Shown piece after piece: positions 43,980 to 52,333 of a stretch of 64,000 nucleotides of DNA. How positions within the stretch are numbered: position 1 is the stretch's first letter; each line of letters opens with the position of its first letter. The DNA lies in the NCBI GenBank assembly GCA_023269615.1, contig JAHFSY010000011.1:29877-93876 (forward strand), in the 5' to 3' direction. Position numbers and translations under genes: made by a program. Source of the DNA: Verrucomicrobiota bacterium (GTDB lineage: Bacteria > Verrucomicrobiota > Verrucomicrobiia > JABWAM01). The notes beneath the pieces are model-generated. The model was not told the origin of the DNA. It saw nothing but the letters and a program-made list of their open reading frames with translations, and did no database searches.

Positions 43980-44272
43980 GAGTTTCGCGCAAAGACGCAA
44001 AGGCGCAAAGCCTTCCCTTGGTCCCGATTTCTCCGCAGATTTCGCAGATGGACGCAGATTTCTGAACGGCAAACAACCGTGCCATTCTGATTGAAAGCCA
44101 AGCTTTCAATCAGAATGGCACGGTGGGATCACGGGCTCCGCCGGCAGCAGGAAAACTTGGCGCCTTTGCGTCTTCTCGCCTCGCCAAAGCCTACGGCGTA
44201 GCGCGGGTGCGCGAAACCTTCCGAAAATCTGCGTCGCTCTGCGTTAATCGGCGGAGAAATCGGGCGTGAGGG
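43980..44272. repeat. Compound palindromic region with family F ends (gene-less relative of the 40932-41607 unit)
   Basis: 44015-44060 begins CCCTTGGTCCCGATTTCTCC and continues in CGCAGATT words. 44221-44272 ends GGAGAAATCGGGCGTGAGGG. These match the right and left outer ends of 40932-41607, inverted. In between are a 23-bp perfect palindrome (44076-44124), a family D element (44174-44217, reverse) and GCGCAAAGACGCAAAGG-type words on both sides. No gene is visible in 43969-44338. Confidence 0.75.
44076..44124. repeat. Perfect 23-bp palindrome with a 3-nt loop
   Basis: Arm ACCGTGCCATTCTGATTGAA plus AGC, loop CAA, exact complement to 44124. No T-run follows, so it does not look like an intrinsic terminator. 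It lies at the centre of the compound repeat. Confidence 0.92.
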
Positions 44273-44338
44273 CAGGCCCGGATTTATGGATTCACTTTCT
44301 TCTGGATTCTGACTCCTGACTCCTGAATTCTTCCCACC

Positions 44339-45154
44339 ATGTCCGACTACAAGGTTCAACTTGACGAAGTGTTTGAAGGCCCGATGGACCTGCTGCTTTA
44401 CCTCATCAAGAAGAACGAGGTGGACATCTACCGCATCCCGATCTCAAAGATCACGTCGCAGTACATGGAGTATCTCGACCTGATGAAGATGATCGTTCCC
44501 GACGTGGCGGGGGAGTTCGTGGTGATGGGAGCGACGCTGATGTACATCAAGAGCCGCATGTTGCTTCCCGAGGACCAGCAGGTGGCGGACCCCGAGGCTG
44601 TCGCGGACGAGATGGACCCGCGCTGGGATTTGATCCGCCAGCTCGTCGAATACAAAAAATTCAAGGAAGCTGCAGAAGACTTGCAGCAACGCGAACTTTT
44701 CCAGGAGAGCGTGTACTCGCGCCAGCAACAGGGCTTGGGGTTCGACACGCCGACGGAGGACGGTCCCTCGCTGGGCGACTTGAGCGTGTTCGACCTGCTC
44801 AACGCGTTCAACCGGGTGCTCAAGCGTTCCGACGCAGCGGACGATTTGCGCGATATTTTTGAGGACCGGTTCACGGTCAGCGACAAGATTGATTTCATCC
44901 TGAAGCTGACGGCGGTCGAGGAGCGCACCTCGTTTTCACGGCTGTTCGACGGCATGGCGTCGAAGACGGAAATCATCGTCACGTTCCTGGCGTTGCTGGA
45001 GCTGATACGCCTCCGGCAGTTGCGTGTGGCGCAATCGGAATCATTTGGCGAGATTGACATTGTGCGCGTGAAGCAGGAGGAGGCCGCAGCGCCCGCACAA
45101 ACCGAGGGCGGCGAAACAGAACCGGGCTCGACAAGCGGGCCGACGAACCCTTGA
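44339..45154 (+). CDS. scpA: Segregation and condensation protein A
   Basis: 271 aa. The kleisin opening FEGPMDLLLYLIKKNEVDIYRIPISKITSQY is the ScpA signature. EFVVMGATLMYIKSRMLLP follows, and the C-terminal winged helix (TAVEERTSFSRLFDGMASKTEIIVTFLALLEL) binds SMC heads. A short Glu/Gly-rich tail ends it. ScpA bridges the SMC dimer with ScpB for chromosome condensation. scpB follows 11 bp later. Confidence 0.95.
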   Translation: MSDYKVQLDEVFEGPMDLLLYLIKKNEVDIYRIPISKITSQYMEYLDLMKMIVPDVAGEFVVMGATLMYIKSRMLLPEDQQVADPEAVADEMDPRWDLIRQLVEYKKFKEAAEDLQQRELFQESVYSRQQQGLGFDTPTEDGPSLGDLSVFDLLNAFNRVLKRSDAADDLRDIFEDRFTVSDKIDFILKLTAVEERTSFSRLFDGMASKTEIIVTFLALLELIRLRQLRVAQSESFGEIDIVRVKQEEAAAPAQTEGGETEPGSTSGPTNP

Positions 45155-45165
45155 ATTGATCGGAC

Positions 45166-45816
45166 ATGGAACTGAAATCGCTCATCGAAGCCATCCTTTT
45201 TGCGGCACAGAAGCCGCTGCCTTTGAAGGAGATCAAGGCCATTTTGGCGCGTCCCGATGAATCGGGTAACTCCGAAATCACGCGCGCCTTCAAGAAGGCG
45301 AAGGAGTCGGAGATTTCCGAGGCAATTGAACGGCTCAAGGTGGACTACACGCAGCAGGGGCGCAGTTTTCAGATCCAGGAGGTCGCAGGCGCATTTCACC
45401 TGATCAGCCAGCCGCAATTTGCCCCGTGGCTGAAACAGCTTTTCGAGGAGCGCCGTTCAGGCCGTCTTTCATTGCCCGCGCTGGAAACGCTGGCGATCAT
45501 CGCCTACCGACAACCGATCACACGAGCCGACATCGAGGGAGTCCGCGGCGTGGCGGTGGACGGCGTGATGCAAACACTGCTTGAGCGCGGGCTGGTGACG
45601 ATCACCGGGCGTGCCGAGGTGCCGGGACGTCCGATGCTGTATGGCACGACAAAATCCTTCCTCGAACATTTTGGATTGAGCAACATCAACGAGCTGCCTG
45701 CCGTGGAGGAATTGCGGAGGGTGAACCTGAATCTCCCCGAATCCACCGCGCCCGCAACCCCTGAAACCCCGACCCCGACCGATGCCCAACCTGCCACAAC
45801 TCCGGAAGCAAGTTGA
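45166..45816 (+). CDS. scpB: Segregation and condensation protein B
   Basis: 216 aa. Two winged-helix domains: MELKSLIEAILFAAQKPLPLKEI begins the first, and RRSGRLSLPALETLAIIAYRQPITRADIEGVRGV is the conserved centre. GRPMLYGTTKSFLEHFGL is also diagnostic. A Pro/Thr-rich tail (PATPETPTPTDAQP) follows. The last 35 nt overlap the chorismate mutase gene, so translation may be coupled. Confidence 0.95.
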   Translation: MELKSLIEAILFAAQKPLPLKEIKAILARPDESGNSEITRAFKKAKESEISEAIERLKVDYTQQGRSFQIQEVAGAFHLISQPQFAPWLKQLFEERRSGRLSLPALETLAIIAYRQPITRADIEGVRGVAVDGVMQTLLERGLVTITGRAEVPGRPMLYGTTKSFLEHFGLSNINELPAVEELRRVNLNLPESTAPATPETPTPTDAQPATTPEAS

Positions 45817-46066
45817 TCTGCTCGACAACCAGATCGTCGCCCTGCTCAACCACCGGCTCAAGCTGGCGGAAAAGATCGGCGGCGTGAAGCTCCACAACGG
45901 GGACAAGGTGTACAACCCCTCGCGCGAGCGGGAGCTGCTCTCGCGACTCTGCGGACGCCTGAAAGGGCCGCTGATCGAGAAGGAGTTGCGGGCGATCTAT
46001 CAGCGCATCCTGCAGGCATCCCGCGCCCACCAGAAGCGCATGTTTCAGAAGTCGAAACGAAAGTAG
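45782..46066 (+). CDS. Monofunctional chorismate mutase (AroQ type)
   Basis: 94 aa, all helical. LRKQVDLLDNQIVALLNHRLKLAEKIGGVK and YNPSREREL hold the catalytic Arg, Lys and second Arg of AroQ enzymes; IEKELRAIYQRILQASRAHQK is the third helix. It turns chorismate into prephenate for Phe and Tyr synthesis. There is no fused prephenate dehydratase or DAHP synthase. Its TAG stop is part of the GTAG head of a palindromic repeat. Confidence 0.9.
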   Translation: MPNLPQLRKQVDLLDNQIVALLNHRLKLAEKIGGVKLHNGDKVYNPSRERELLSRLCGRLKGPLIEKELRAIYQRILQASRAHQKRMFQKSKRK

Positions 46067-46123
46067 CCGCGTTCGCCAGAACGCGGATCCGTGGGGTTCC
46101 ACGCTCTGGCGAGCGTGGCTACA
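46063..46123. repeat. GTAGC-type hairpin (family A-like) between convergent genes
   Basis: GTAGCCGCGTTCGCCAGAAC at the left and GCTCTGGCGAGCGTGGCTAC at the right are inverted, imperfect copies. The element begins inside the last codons of chorismate mutase and ends 10 bp before the pdxH stop, so it could end transcription from both sides. Confidence 0.85.
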
Positions 46124-46132
46124 GGGTGCGAA

Positions 46133-46771
46133 TCATGGAGACAACCGCTCGATTTTCCACGAGCCATTTTTTTGCCTTGAATAGCGGAAGCGGTCGTGGA
46201 GGCGGTTGGGTCGTCCCTGCCAGAATTCGATGCTGGATGGCTTCACGCAATAGCCGCCCCACCATGGCGGCAGCGGGATTTTCCTGCCCCGATATTTGAT
46301 CTCCATCCGCTTCAGCCCATCGTCGAGCGTCTCGCGATCGGGGATGACCTCGCTTTGATGCGAAACCCACGCGGCGAGCTGGTTTCCATGCGGTCGGGTT
46401 TTAAAATAAACCACGGAGTCCTCACGTGAAATTCTGGCGGCACTTCCAGCAATGCATACCTGGCGCTCGAGCATGGGCCAGAAAAATGAAAGTGCAGCAT
46501 GGGGATTTTTTGCAAGCTGGGATGCCTTCCGGCTTTCGTAGTTGGTGTAGAAAACGAAGCCATTCTCGTCGTAGGAGCGCAGCAGGACGATCCGCGACGA
46601 AGGACGCCCTTTCGCGTCGGCCGTGGCGAGCGTCATCGCGTGGGCTTCGTCCTTCTGTGAATCGAGCGCCTGCTGGAACCAGCGGTCAAACTGGCGGAAG
46701 GGGTCCGCGTGGAGGTCCTTGCGGCGGAGACCCGAGAGCCTGTAATCCTTGCGAAGGTCGATGGTGGCCAT
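46133..46771 (-). CDS. pdxH: Pyridoxamine 5'-phosphate oxidase
   Basis: 212 aa. RPSSRIVLLRSYDENGFVFYTNYESRKASQL holds FMN-binding residues; FFWPMLERQVCIAG and PPWWGGYCVKPSSIEFWQGRPNRLHDRF carry the substrate site and the WQgr.nRlHdR signature. It oxidises pyridoxamine or pyridoxine phosphate to PLP, which the three class III aminotransferases in the window need. Divergent from prmC. Confidence 0.96.
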   Translation of the reverse strand: MATIDLRKDYRLSGLRRKDLHADPFRQFDRWFQQALDSQKDEAHAMTLATADAKGRPSSRIVLLRSYDENGFVFYTNYESRKASQLAKNPHAALSFFWPMLERQVCIAGSAARISREDSVVYFKTRPHGNQLAAWVSHQSEVIPDRETLDDGLKRMEIKYRGRKIPLPPWWGGYCVKPSSIEFWQGRPNRLHDRFRYSRQKNGSWKIERLSP

Positions 46772-46857
46772 GTCTGGAAATTACCATAAAGGGAGGGCAC
46801 GCTTCCATGTCCCATTTTTGATTTGTGAGAGGCGACGCTGTCGGCGACCATCTGCAC

Positions 46858-47700
46858 GTGACCATTCTCGACCTGATCCAGAAGACCACGTCCTATTTCG
46901 AAAAATGCGGCGTGCCGAACGCGCGCCTGGACGTGGAGCTGTTGCTTGGGCACGTTTTAAAACTCCGAAGGATGGAGCTTTACCTGCAGTTCGAGCGGGT
47001 GCTGACCGAAAAGGAGCTTGATGAGTTGCGGCCGATGGTGAAGCGGCGGTCCTCGCGTGAACCGCTCCAGCACATTCTGGGCTCGGTGGATTTCTGTGGT
47101 TTGGAATTGATGGTTTCACCCCAGGCGCTGATTCCGCGGCCCGAGACGGAAATCCTTGTGCAGAATTGCATCACGATTTTGGAGAAGGAAAACGGCACGG
47201 TGCTGGATGTCGGGACCGGCAGCGGGGCGATCGCGCTGGCCGTTGCACACGCGTGCCCTAGAATTCGTTGCGTGGCCGTGGATGTCTCGGAGGATGCGTT
47301 GACACTTGCGAGATCGAACGCGGAGAAATCGGGATTGAAAGAGCGTGTTGATTTTCGTGCCGGCGATCTGTTCGGGCCGGTCGGCAAGGATGAAATGTTT
47401 GACCTGATTGTTTCCAATCCCCCTTACATTTCCACAGGAGAGATTTCAAACCTGCAACCCGAAGTCCAGCGGGATCCCCGCGCCGCACTGGACGGGGGCG
47501 TGGACGGCCTTGATGTGATTCGCAAACTCATTTCCGGCTCAGCGTCCCATCTCAAGCCGGGAGGCTGGCTCCTCATGGAAATCGGACACGACCAGTTGTC
47601 GCGCGTGAAGCAACTGCTGGAGGAGAATGGCTGGGGCGGAATTCGTTTCGTGAATGACCTGCAGGGAGTCGCACGGGTTGTGCTGGCTGGAAGGCCTTGA
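46858..47700 (+). CDS. prmC: Release factor glutamine methyltransferase
   Basis: 280 aa from GTG 46858 (MTILDLIQKTTSYFEKCGV, the usual N-terminal helix); GTG 46825 is possible but adds an unlikely leader. SAM-binding VLDVGTGSGAIALAVAHA and catalytic NPPYIS in DLIVSNPPYIS define PrmC/HemK. PRPETEIL is the conserved linker motif. It methylates the Gln of the GGQ motif in RF1 and RF2. It ends in a palindromic repeat shared with a convergent gene. Confidence 0.95.
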   Translation: MTILDLIQKTTSYFEKCGVPNARLDVELLLGHVLKLRRMELYLQFERVLTEKELDELRPMVKRRSSREPLQHILGSVDFCGLELMVSPQALIPRPETEILVQNCITILEKENGTVLDVGTGSGAIALAVAHACPRIRCVAVDVSEDALTLARSNAEKSGLKERVDFRAGDLFGPVGKDEMFDLIVSNPPYISTGEISNLQPEVQRDPRAALDGGVDGLDVIRKLISGSASHLKPGGWLLMEIGHDQLSRVKQLLEENGWGGIRFVNDLQGVARVVLAGRP

Positions 47701-47701
47701 T

Positions 47702-47807
47702 GAAGGTAGGGCGTGCTCGCCGAGCGCGCCGTCGTTTTCATTCGATGTCCATATTCACATTCCACGGGCCACCGCTTCGGCGCGTTCGGCGAACACGCCC
47801 TACCTCG
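47702..47807. repeat. 106-nt GTAGGGCG-type hairpin (family B, copy 2)
   Basis: Left arm GGTAGGGCGTGCTCGCCGAG, right arm with GTTCGGCGAACACGCCCTAC. Differences from perfect pairing are mostly G-U type. It lies 1 nt after the prmC stop and 3 nt before the stop of the convergent small gene. Confidence 0.9.
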
Positions 47808-47810
47808 TAC

Positions 47811-47975
47811 TCACTGGAAATATTCGCGGTCGATCCACCATCCGGCCCAGACGCCAAGGAGGGTTCCAATTCCACTGACGATGAAAGCTGTCATGGTGCC
47901 TACAAATTCCCCGAGCCACCAGCCAACTCCGCCGCCCACGGTGGTGGTGATGGTGAACAGTAGAAAATTTTTCAT
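47811..47975 (-). CDS. Small glycine-rich membrane protein
   Basis: 54 aa from ATG 47975. FLLFTITTTVGGGVGWWLGEF and TAFIVSGIGTLLGVWAGWWI form two glycine-rich helices, ending in charged REYFQ. Small two-helix proteins of this shape are common in Planctomycetes and Verrucomicrobia, with no known role. The start is chosen because residues before it are polar and atypical. Confidence 0.65.
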   Translation of the reverse strand: MKNFLLFTITTTVGGGVGWWLGEFVGTMTAFIVSGIGTLLGVWAGWWIDREYFQ

Positions 47976-48032
47976 GGCGAAGCAGGGATGCGGGCGGAAG
48001 TCCTGCAATTCGATGAAACGGGCAGAACTCCG

Positions 48033-48701
48033 TTACGTTTCCGGCGGTGGCAGACTCGGAGGAGGAGGGGTGCTTTCGGGGGCGGGTTGATTGGCTCCCG
48101 GAGAGGTTTCGGATCCGGCAGCAGGCTGTCCTGCCTGGGGCGGCCCATTGCCATTTTTTGGCTGTCGCCCTCGCCCGCCCCGACGGAATCGCGGCTGGCG
48201 GCGCGCACGCCGACGCTGGGTTGTTGGTCCATCTGCCTGTGATTGCGGCTGGGAAAAGGCTGCGACATCGGGGGCGTTTTCCGGGCCGATCAGCGTGATG
48301 ATGTCCTCGATGGAGGCGATCTGCTCGCCAGAAAAATCGTAGAGTCCGAAATCCATGTTGTCGGTAAGCCTTCCCGAAAAAGTGTTGGCCTCGGCGTTGA
48401 GGATATCCTCCGCCGGTTTGCCATGGTGGACCTTCACGCCAACATGGCCCTCGACCACCCCGACGGCCGCAAGCGCATCGTCGCCTTCCGGCCTGGCTGC
48501 ATCACCAAGCGATGGACTGGAAAACGGAAGCTCCGTGTCGAACACACGCCCATCCTCGCACACGACCTTGATGGAATCCGTGCCCATGTGGGGAAAGATG
48601 CGGGTCAGTCGTTCCATGAGCATGGGCATGGTGTCACCAGGCTGGACCATGCCCGAGCGGACGAGGCAGCCGTCAATGATGCATATCCAGATGTGTCGCA
48701 T
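48033..48701 (-). CDS. Hypothetical protein with Arg- and Pro-rich tail
   Basis: 222 aa from ATG 48701; ATG 48737 is an earlier option. Residues 1-150 look globular (RHIWICIIDGCLVRSGMVQP, RIFPHMGTDSIKVVCEDGRV, EDIITLIGPENAP). From about 165 the chain becomes disordered: an Arg-rich run (TQRRRARRQPRFRRGG) and a Gly/Pro-rich end (ESTPPPPSLPPPET). The basic tail suggests nucleic-acid contact. No family recognised. It lies downstream of typA in the same direction, gap 60 bp. Confidence 0.6.
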   Translation of the reverse strand: MRHIWICIIDGCLVRSGMVQPGDTMPMLMERLTRIFPHMGTDSIKVVCEDGRVFDTELPFSSPSLGDAARPEGDDALAAVGVVEGHVGVKVHHGKPAEDILNAEANTFSGRLTDNMDFGLYDFSGEQIASIEDIITLIGPENAPDVAAFSQPQSQADGPTTQRRRARRQPRFRRGGRGRQPKNGNGPPQAGQPAAGSETSPGANQPAPESTPPPPSLPPPET

Positions 48702-48761
48702 GCGCTGTAGGTGGGTGGAGTCGGCGCATGCTATCATGCCTCCGACGCGCGGATCAATGGA

Positions 48762-50600
48762 TTACGTGCCGGAGCGTTTGCGAACACCCGGATCGAGAAT
48801 GCGTTTGCGCAGGCGGAGGGATTTCGGCGTAACCTCCACGTATTCGTCAGGCGCGATGTACTCGATGGCGCGTTCCAGGGACATCTTTAGTGGAGGCTCC
48901 AGCATGATGGCCTTGCCGTCACCCTTGCTTCGCATGTTGGTGAGGTGCTTGATCTTGCAGGGATTCACATTCAGATCCTCCGCTCGCGGGCATTCCCCGA
49001 CGACCATGCCCACATAGATGGGATCTCCAGCATCCACAAAAAGACGTCCGCGCTCTTGAAGTCCGTCAAGCGCATGAGACGTGGATACACCGGCTTCCAT
49101 GGACACCAGGGTGCCGGTGAGGCGCATCGAGATTTCTCCGGCAAACGGACGGTATTCCTTGAAAAGATGGCTCATGATTCCTGCGCCGCTGGTCAAATTC
49201 ACGAGTTCGGTTTCAAACCCGATGAGTCCGCGGGTCGGGATTTCGGCCTGGATCGTGACATTGTTCCCATGATGGGACATGTTGCTCACCTGACCCTTGC
49301 GTCCCGCGATGGATTGGAGAACAGAGCCGAGCACATCGTTTGAAACATCCACGCTCAGCTCCTCGAACGGTTCCATCGTCTGGCCGTTCTCCTTGTGAAA
49401 AATGACTTCAGGACGTGAAACGATCAGCTCAAATCCCTCGCGTCGCATCTGTTCGACCAGGATGGCGATCTGCAGTTCGCCGCGCGCGCTGACCGAGAAC
49501 ACATTGCCCGAGTCGGTGTCGCTGACTGCGAGACTCACGTTGGTTCGCGTCTCCCGAACGAGCCGATCGCGGATGTTTCGGGCGGTGACGAGTTTGCCTT
49601 CCCGGCCGGAGAGGGGTCCATCATTGACCCCGATGGTCATGGTGATCGTCGGTGGATCAATATCCACGAATGGAAGTGCGGGGGTTGTTTCAGTTGCCAC
49701 AAAGCTTTCGCCGATCGCAATTTCCTCAAAGCCGGTGAGCCCCACCAAATTTCCCGCGTGCGCCTCCTCGATGCGTTGCTGGGTCAGGCCCGCAAACGTG
49801 TAAAACATGGAAATCTTCCCCGACACGCGCGTGCCATCCTTGTGCACGGCAAACACCTGGTCGCCGACATTCGCATGACCGCTCATGATCTTGCCGTAGG
49901 CGATCCGACCAAGGTGATCATCGTAGCCGAGATTACAGACAAGAAACTGGAAGGGCCCATGTTCATCGGCCTGCGGGGGAGGAACGTGACTGAGGATGGT
50001 TTCGAAGAGCGGCTTGAGGCCGAGCTTGCGCTTCTCGGGATCCATGCAATCCTCAAAATGGTGAAGGATGAAGCCATCGCGGCCACTTCCGAACAGGGTG
50101 GGGAAATCAAGCTGCTTGTCGGTTGCATGAAGTTCCACGAAAAGATCGAACACCTTGTCATGCGCGAGACGGGGCTCGCAATGTTCCCGGTCCACCTTGT
50201 TCACGACGACGATGGGACAGAGCCCCTGCGCAAGCGCTTTTTTCAGCACGAATTTTGTCTGCGCCTGAGGGCCCTCATAGGCGTCCACAACCAGGAGCAC
50301 GCAATCCACCATGCGCATGATGCGTTCCACTTCACCGCCGAAATCCGCATGGCCCGGAGTGTCAATGATGTTGATGAGGACGGGCTCGGTGGCGCCGGGC
50401 GCCATCCAGGTCACGGAGGCGTTTTTGGATTTGATGGTGATGCCCTTCTCGCGCTCGAGATCCATCGAGTCCATCACGCAATCCACGAGAGTCTGATTGG
50501 AGCGGAACACGCCGCCTTGACGGAGAAGCTGGTCCACCAAGGTGGTCTTGCCATGATCTACATGGGCGATGATGGCGATGTTGCGAATGGGGATGGGCAT
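48762..50600 (-). CDS. typA: Ribosome-binding GTPase TypA/BipA
   Basis: 612 aa from ATG 50600 ([20 protein letters not shown]). G1 AHVDHGKT, G2 region [15 protein letters not shown]3 [15 protein letters not shown]4 NKVDRE. Domains beyond match elongation-factor-like GTPases, with the TypA-specific end [20 protein letters not shown] and [18 protein letters not shown]. It assists 50S subunit assembly and stress growth. The downstream gene is the Arg/Pro-rich protein. Confidence 0.97.
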   Translation of the reverse strand: MPIPIRNIAIIAHVDHGKTTLVDQLLRQGGVFRSNQTLVDCVMDSMDLEREKGITIKSKNASVTWMAPGATEPVLINIIDTPGHADFGGEVERIMRMVDCVLLVVDAYEGPQAQTKFVLKKALAQGLCPIVVVNKVDREHCEPRLAHDKVFDLFVELHATDKQLDFPTLFGSGRDGFILHHFEDCMDPEKRKLGLKPLFETILSHVPPPQADEHGPFQFLVCNLGYDDHLGRIAYGKIMSGHANVGDQVFAVHKDGTRVSGKISMFYTFAGLTQQRIEEAHAGNLVGLTGFEEIAIGESFVATETTPALPFVDIDPPTITMTIGVNDGPLSGREGKLVTARNIRDRLVRETRTNVSLAVSDTDSGNVFSVSARGELQIAILVEQMRREGFELIVSRPEVIFHKENGQTMEPFEELSVDVSNDVLGSVLQSIAGRKGQVSNMSHHGNNVTIQAEIPTRGLIGFETELVNLTSGAGIMSHLFKEYRPFAGEISMRLTGTLVSMEAGVSTSHALDGLQERGRLFVDAGDPIYVGMVVGECPRAEDLNVNPCKIKHLTNMRSKGDGKAIMLEPPLKMSLERAIEYIAPDEYVEVTPKSLRLRKRILDPGVRKRSGT

Positions 50601-50700
50601 AAAGGGCGTGGAGGCATACCAGATGGCCCAAGGCTTGTCGAGCACGGCCGCTGGATTTGACGCAACAGTTTGGTTCGATTTCCTGTCCTGCTCTTTCTCT

Positions 50701-50769
50701 TGTAGGAGCCGCTGTCAGCGGCGACCGGGAATGGGGGCTCGGGAATCGCCGCTGACAGCGGCTCCTACA
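50701..50769. repeat. GTAG-headed palindromic repeat (family A, copy 2)
   Basis: 24-bp perfect arms identical to those at 3131-3200, with a 21-nt GC-rich spacer. It lies between typA and the MFS gene. Confidence 0.92.
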
Positions 50770-50806
50770 GCACCAAACTGCTACGATTTGACGATGGGGC
50801 GGAAAG

Positions 50807-51982
50807 TCAGCGCGCCCGTTTCATCTGTGCGAACCAGCTCAGGGCGAGGAAATTGAAGAGGAGCGGAAGACCCACGATGGTCCACTGCGCTCCGAACAGG
50901 CCGCCGCCAAGCCAGGCGACGAGCGCCGCCAGGAGCGGTCCTGAAAAAATCCCGATGCCAAGAATGGCTTCGTGAAGTCCACCGTGCTCGCCCTTGTTGT
51001 CTCCGTAATCCAGGGAGTAATACAGCGACCCCGAGTAGGAAAGCCCATGGGCGAGTCCGAACAGGGCCAGGGCCGCGAACACGACAACAGTGTTGTTGAT
51101 GAAAAAAGCCATCGCGATGGAAACGGGCGCGATCCAAAGCGCCCAGAGCGACCAGCCCCGATGATAATGCCATGCCTCCCATTTCCAGCAGATGGCGAAC
51201 GAGGCGGCCCGGGCAAATAGCTGGGTGCTTGAGAGCCAGATGGTGGCCGTGGCGGAGAGCCCGAGTTTTTCCCCAAGCTGCGGATTCAACGCGGTGGTTC
51301 CGGCCACCAGCAAAAACCCGAGCGCGTTGGCAAGCCAGGCCGTATGCATGAAGCGCCGTTTCACCTCGCGCGGAACCGCTGTTCCACTGTGGGGTATGTC
51401 CATCGCGATCCCCTCCCCCTGCCCGTGATGACTCGGCCCCAGTTTCAACCAAGCCGACTGGACGAGGTAGAAGATTCCCGCGGCCCAGAGGATGGAGTCT
51501 GGATTCCAGTTGAAGAAAAATGCGCTAAACGCAAAACCCAGCGCATCGCCCGTTCCCCAAGTAATGTTGTAAAAACCGAGACGGTTCGGCATCGAGGTCT
51601 TTCCGGGGCAGTGCAGCACCGCGGCTTCAAGGGAAGGCCAGATGGGGCCGATGAAAATCGTGAACAGCACAACCACAACGAACGGAGTCCATCGCCAGTC
51701 GGGGATCCATCCGACAAGCAGGGTGGCGGCAATTCCGAGGCTGCAAAAGAAAAGCGTCCGGTCGTATCCAAACCGGTCGGCAATTTTCCCCCCGTATTTT
51801 GAGGAAAAAATATAGGTGAACCCATGCGTGGCGGTGAGCAGCAGGTTTTCAGTCGCGGAATAGCCGAATTTTTTCCCGGTCCAGAAAAAAGCGCAGTAGA
51901 GGAAGAGGATGCCCGCAAACGCGCAAATCCCCTCAACGACAAAGTAGTTGAACAGTTTGAGACGGGGAGGATTTGAAACCAT
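50807..51982 (-). CDS. Major facilitator superfamily transporter
   Basis: 391 aa with about ten to twelve hydrophobic segments. The first loop SSKYGGKIADRFGYDRTLFFC is a variant of the MFS motif between helices 2 and 3. A second half opens after PREVKRRFMHTAWLANALG. Substrate unknown. Single gene between repeat elements. No regulator is adjacent. Confidence 0.8.
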   Translation of the reverse strand: MVSNPPRLKLFNYFVVEGICAFAGILFLYCAFFWTGKKFGYSATENLLLTATHGFTYIFSSKYGGKIADRFGYDRTLFFCSLGIAATLLVGWIPDWRWTPFVVVVLFTIFIGPIWPSLEAAVLHCPGKTSMPNRLGFYNITWGTGDALGFAFSAFFFNWNPDSILWAAGIFYLVQSAWLKLGPSHHGQGEGIAMDIPHSGTAVPREVKRRFMHTAWLANALGFLLVAGTTALNPQLGEKLGLSATATIWLSSTQLFARAASFAICWKWEAWHYHRGWSLWALWIAPVSIAMAFFINNTVVVFAALALFGLAHGLSYSGSLYYSLDYGDNKGEHGGLHEAILGIGIFSGPLLAALVAWLGGGLFGAQWTIVGLPLLFNFLALSWFAQMKRAR

Positions 51983-52063
51983 GAAGCCGCAGAGACTATG
52001 CCGGAATCGGCAGCTTGTAAATCCATCCCGCAGACTTGCGCTGGGCTTACGCAGCTAAGAACA

Positions 52064-52217
52064 GAAAGCCACGGATGAACACGGATGAAACACGGATAAG
52101 CCAGTGCTTGGCACACCAAGCACTGGCAGAACCAGCAATCATGGAGGGCTTATCCCTCTATTTTGGCTGTGCCAAAATAGAGTATCCGTGACAATCCGTG
52201 TTTCATCTGTGGCTTTC
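52064..52217. repeat. Word-repeat hairpin of the CACGGATG type with two inner perfect hairpins (family E, copy 3)
   Basis: Outer arms GAAAGCCACGGATGAACACG and ...TCATCTGTGGCTTTC. Inside are CCAGTGCTTGG-CACA-CCAAGCACTGG (52101-52126) and CTCTATTTTGGC-TGT-GCCAAAATAGAG (52156-52182). Farther out, GGGCTTACGCA (52043) and TGCGTAAGCCC (52257) pair too. No gene is visible in 51983-52333. Confidence 0.85.
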
Positions 52218-52333
52218 CCCCTCTTTTTCCATGGGATCATTGTTGAAAATTTCAAATGCGTAAGCCCTGCAGACTTGCGCCCCATCGCATAAATTTCGTG
52301 ACGCGTCGCGCATCATCGTTTATTCGTAGGGGC

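Noticed and set aside
44076..44124. Rho-independent terminator for trpS
   Set aside because: The stem is perfect but 108 bp from the stop, has no T-run on either side and lies at the centre of a repeat.
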